A program made the translations under genes and the position numbers. Of a stretch of DNA of 5,278 nt, positions 5,176 through 5,278 are shown piece by piece; the first letter of the stretch is position 1; every line of letters begins with the position of its first letter. A model generated the notes under the pieces. It worked only from the letters and a program-made list of their open reading frames with translations. It did not search any database and had not been told where the DNA came from. The stretch lies in NCBI GenBank assembly GCA_003641555.1, contig QNAT01000110.1, positions 1 to 5,278 on the forward strand, given 5' to 3'. This stretch comes from Thermotoga sp. (GTDB lineage: Bacteria > Thermotogota > Thermotogae > B3-G13).

Positions 5176-5278
5176 TATACACAAGAATTCAAGAAAGAGG
5201 CAGTCGAGTACAGCCTAACATCAGGGAAGACCGTAGAAGAAGTTGCCCATGATCTGGGAATTTCATACCATAATTTAA
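5176..5278 (+). pseudogene. Partial IS3-type OrfA (helix-turn-helix transposase subunit), cut by the window end
   Basis: The plus-strand frame from 5176 reads YTQEFKKEAVEYSLTSGK and then TVEEVAHDLGISYHNL to the last base. This is the N-terminal helix-turn-helix of IS3/IS911-type OrfA proteins, which bind the element's ends. No stop occurs before the window ends, so the frame may continue. The normal first few residues and start codon are missing: upstream codons in this frame (LQDNP) belong to the antisense of the IstB fragment. No ribosome binding site or terminal inverted repeat is seen. The copy is therefore truncated at its 5' end by the junction, whatever lies beyond. Confidence 0.8.

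Noticed and set aside
5036..5218. A 60-codon plus-strand frame opposite the IstB remnant
   Set aside because: It is the antisense of recognisable IstB codons and then runs out of frame through the OrfA fragment.

Overview
The window looks like a low-GC Firmicute, most likely an anaerobic and possibly thermophilic clostridium. The evidence is AT-rich sequence, AGA/AGG, ATA and TTA codons, strong AGGAGG ribosome binding sites, very tight gene packing and the protein families themselves. The genus cannot be fixed from this window. The run of nine G at base 1 and the transposase fragment cut off at the last base suggest that the window is a whole short contig.

Positions 166-4262 hold one compact operon for a lipoate-dependent 2-oxoacid/acetoin dehydrogenase-type complex, all on the plus strand: a free-standing lipoyl domain protein, an E2 acyltransferase that lacks its own lipoyl domain, an AcoX-type member of the NAD kinase superfamily, E1 alpha (AcoA) and E1 beta (AcoB). 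Genes are separated by 3 bases, overlap by 8 bases, lie 44 bases apart, or overlap by 13 bases. The AcoX gene and the E1 motifs point to cleavage of acetoin to acetaldehyde and acetyl-CoA. E1 would decarboxylate or cleave the substrate with thiamine diphosphate, the small lipoyl protein would carry the two-carbon unit, and E2 would pass it to CoA. No E3 (dihydrolipoamide dehydrogenase), lipoate ligase or AcoR-type activator is present.

A hairpin terminator at about 4279-4342 closes the operon. It is followed by a 180-base leader with an unexplained GC-richer island, then a small DUF6506-type protein gene (4523-4831) with its own hairpin terminator. The last 290 bases are GC-richer insertion-sequence debris: the C-terminal end of an IS21-type IstB ATPase on the minus strand, joined directly to the N-terminal part of an IS3-type OrfA on the plus strand.

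The main oddities are the in-frame split between lipoyl domain and E2, and three separate short tandem duplications, each at a gene boundary (before the lipoyl gene, around the acoA ribosome binding site, and across the acoB stop codon). The leader before the DUF6506 gene can also be drawn as two mutually exclusive foldings, one of which hides the ribosome binding site.
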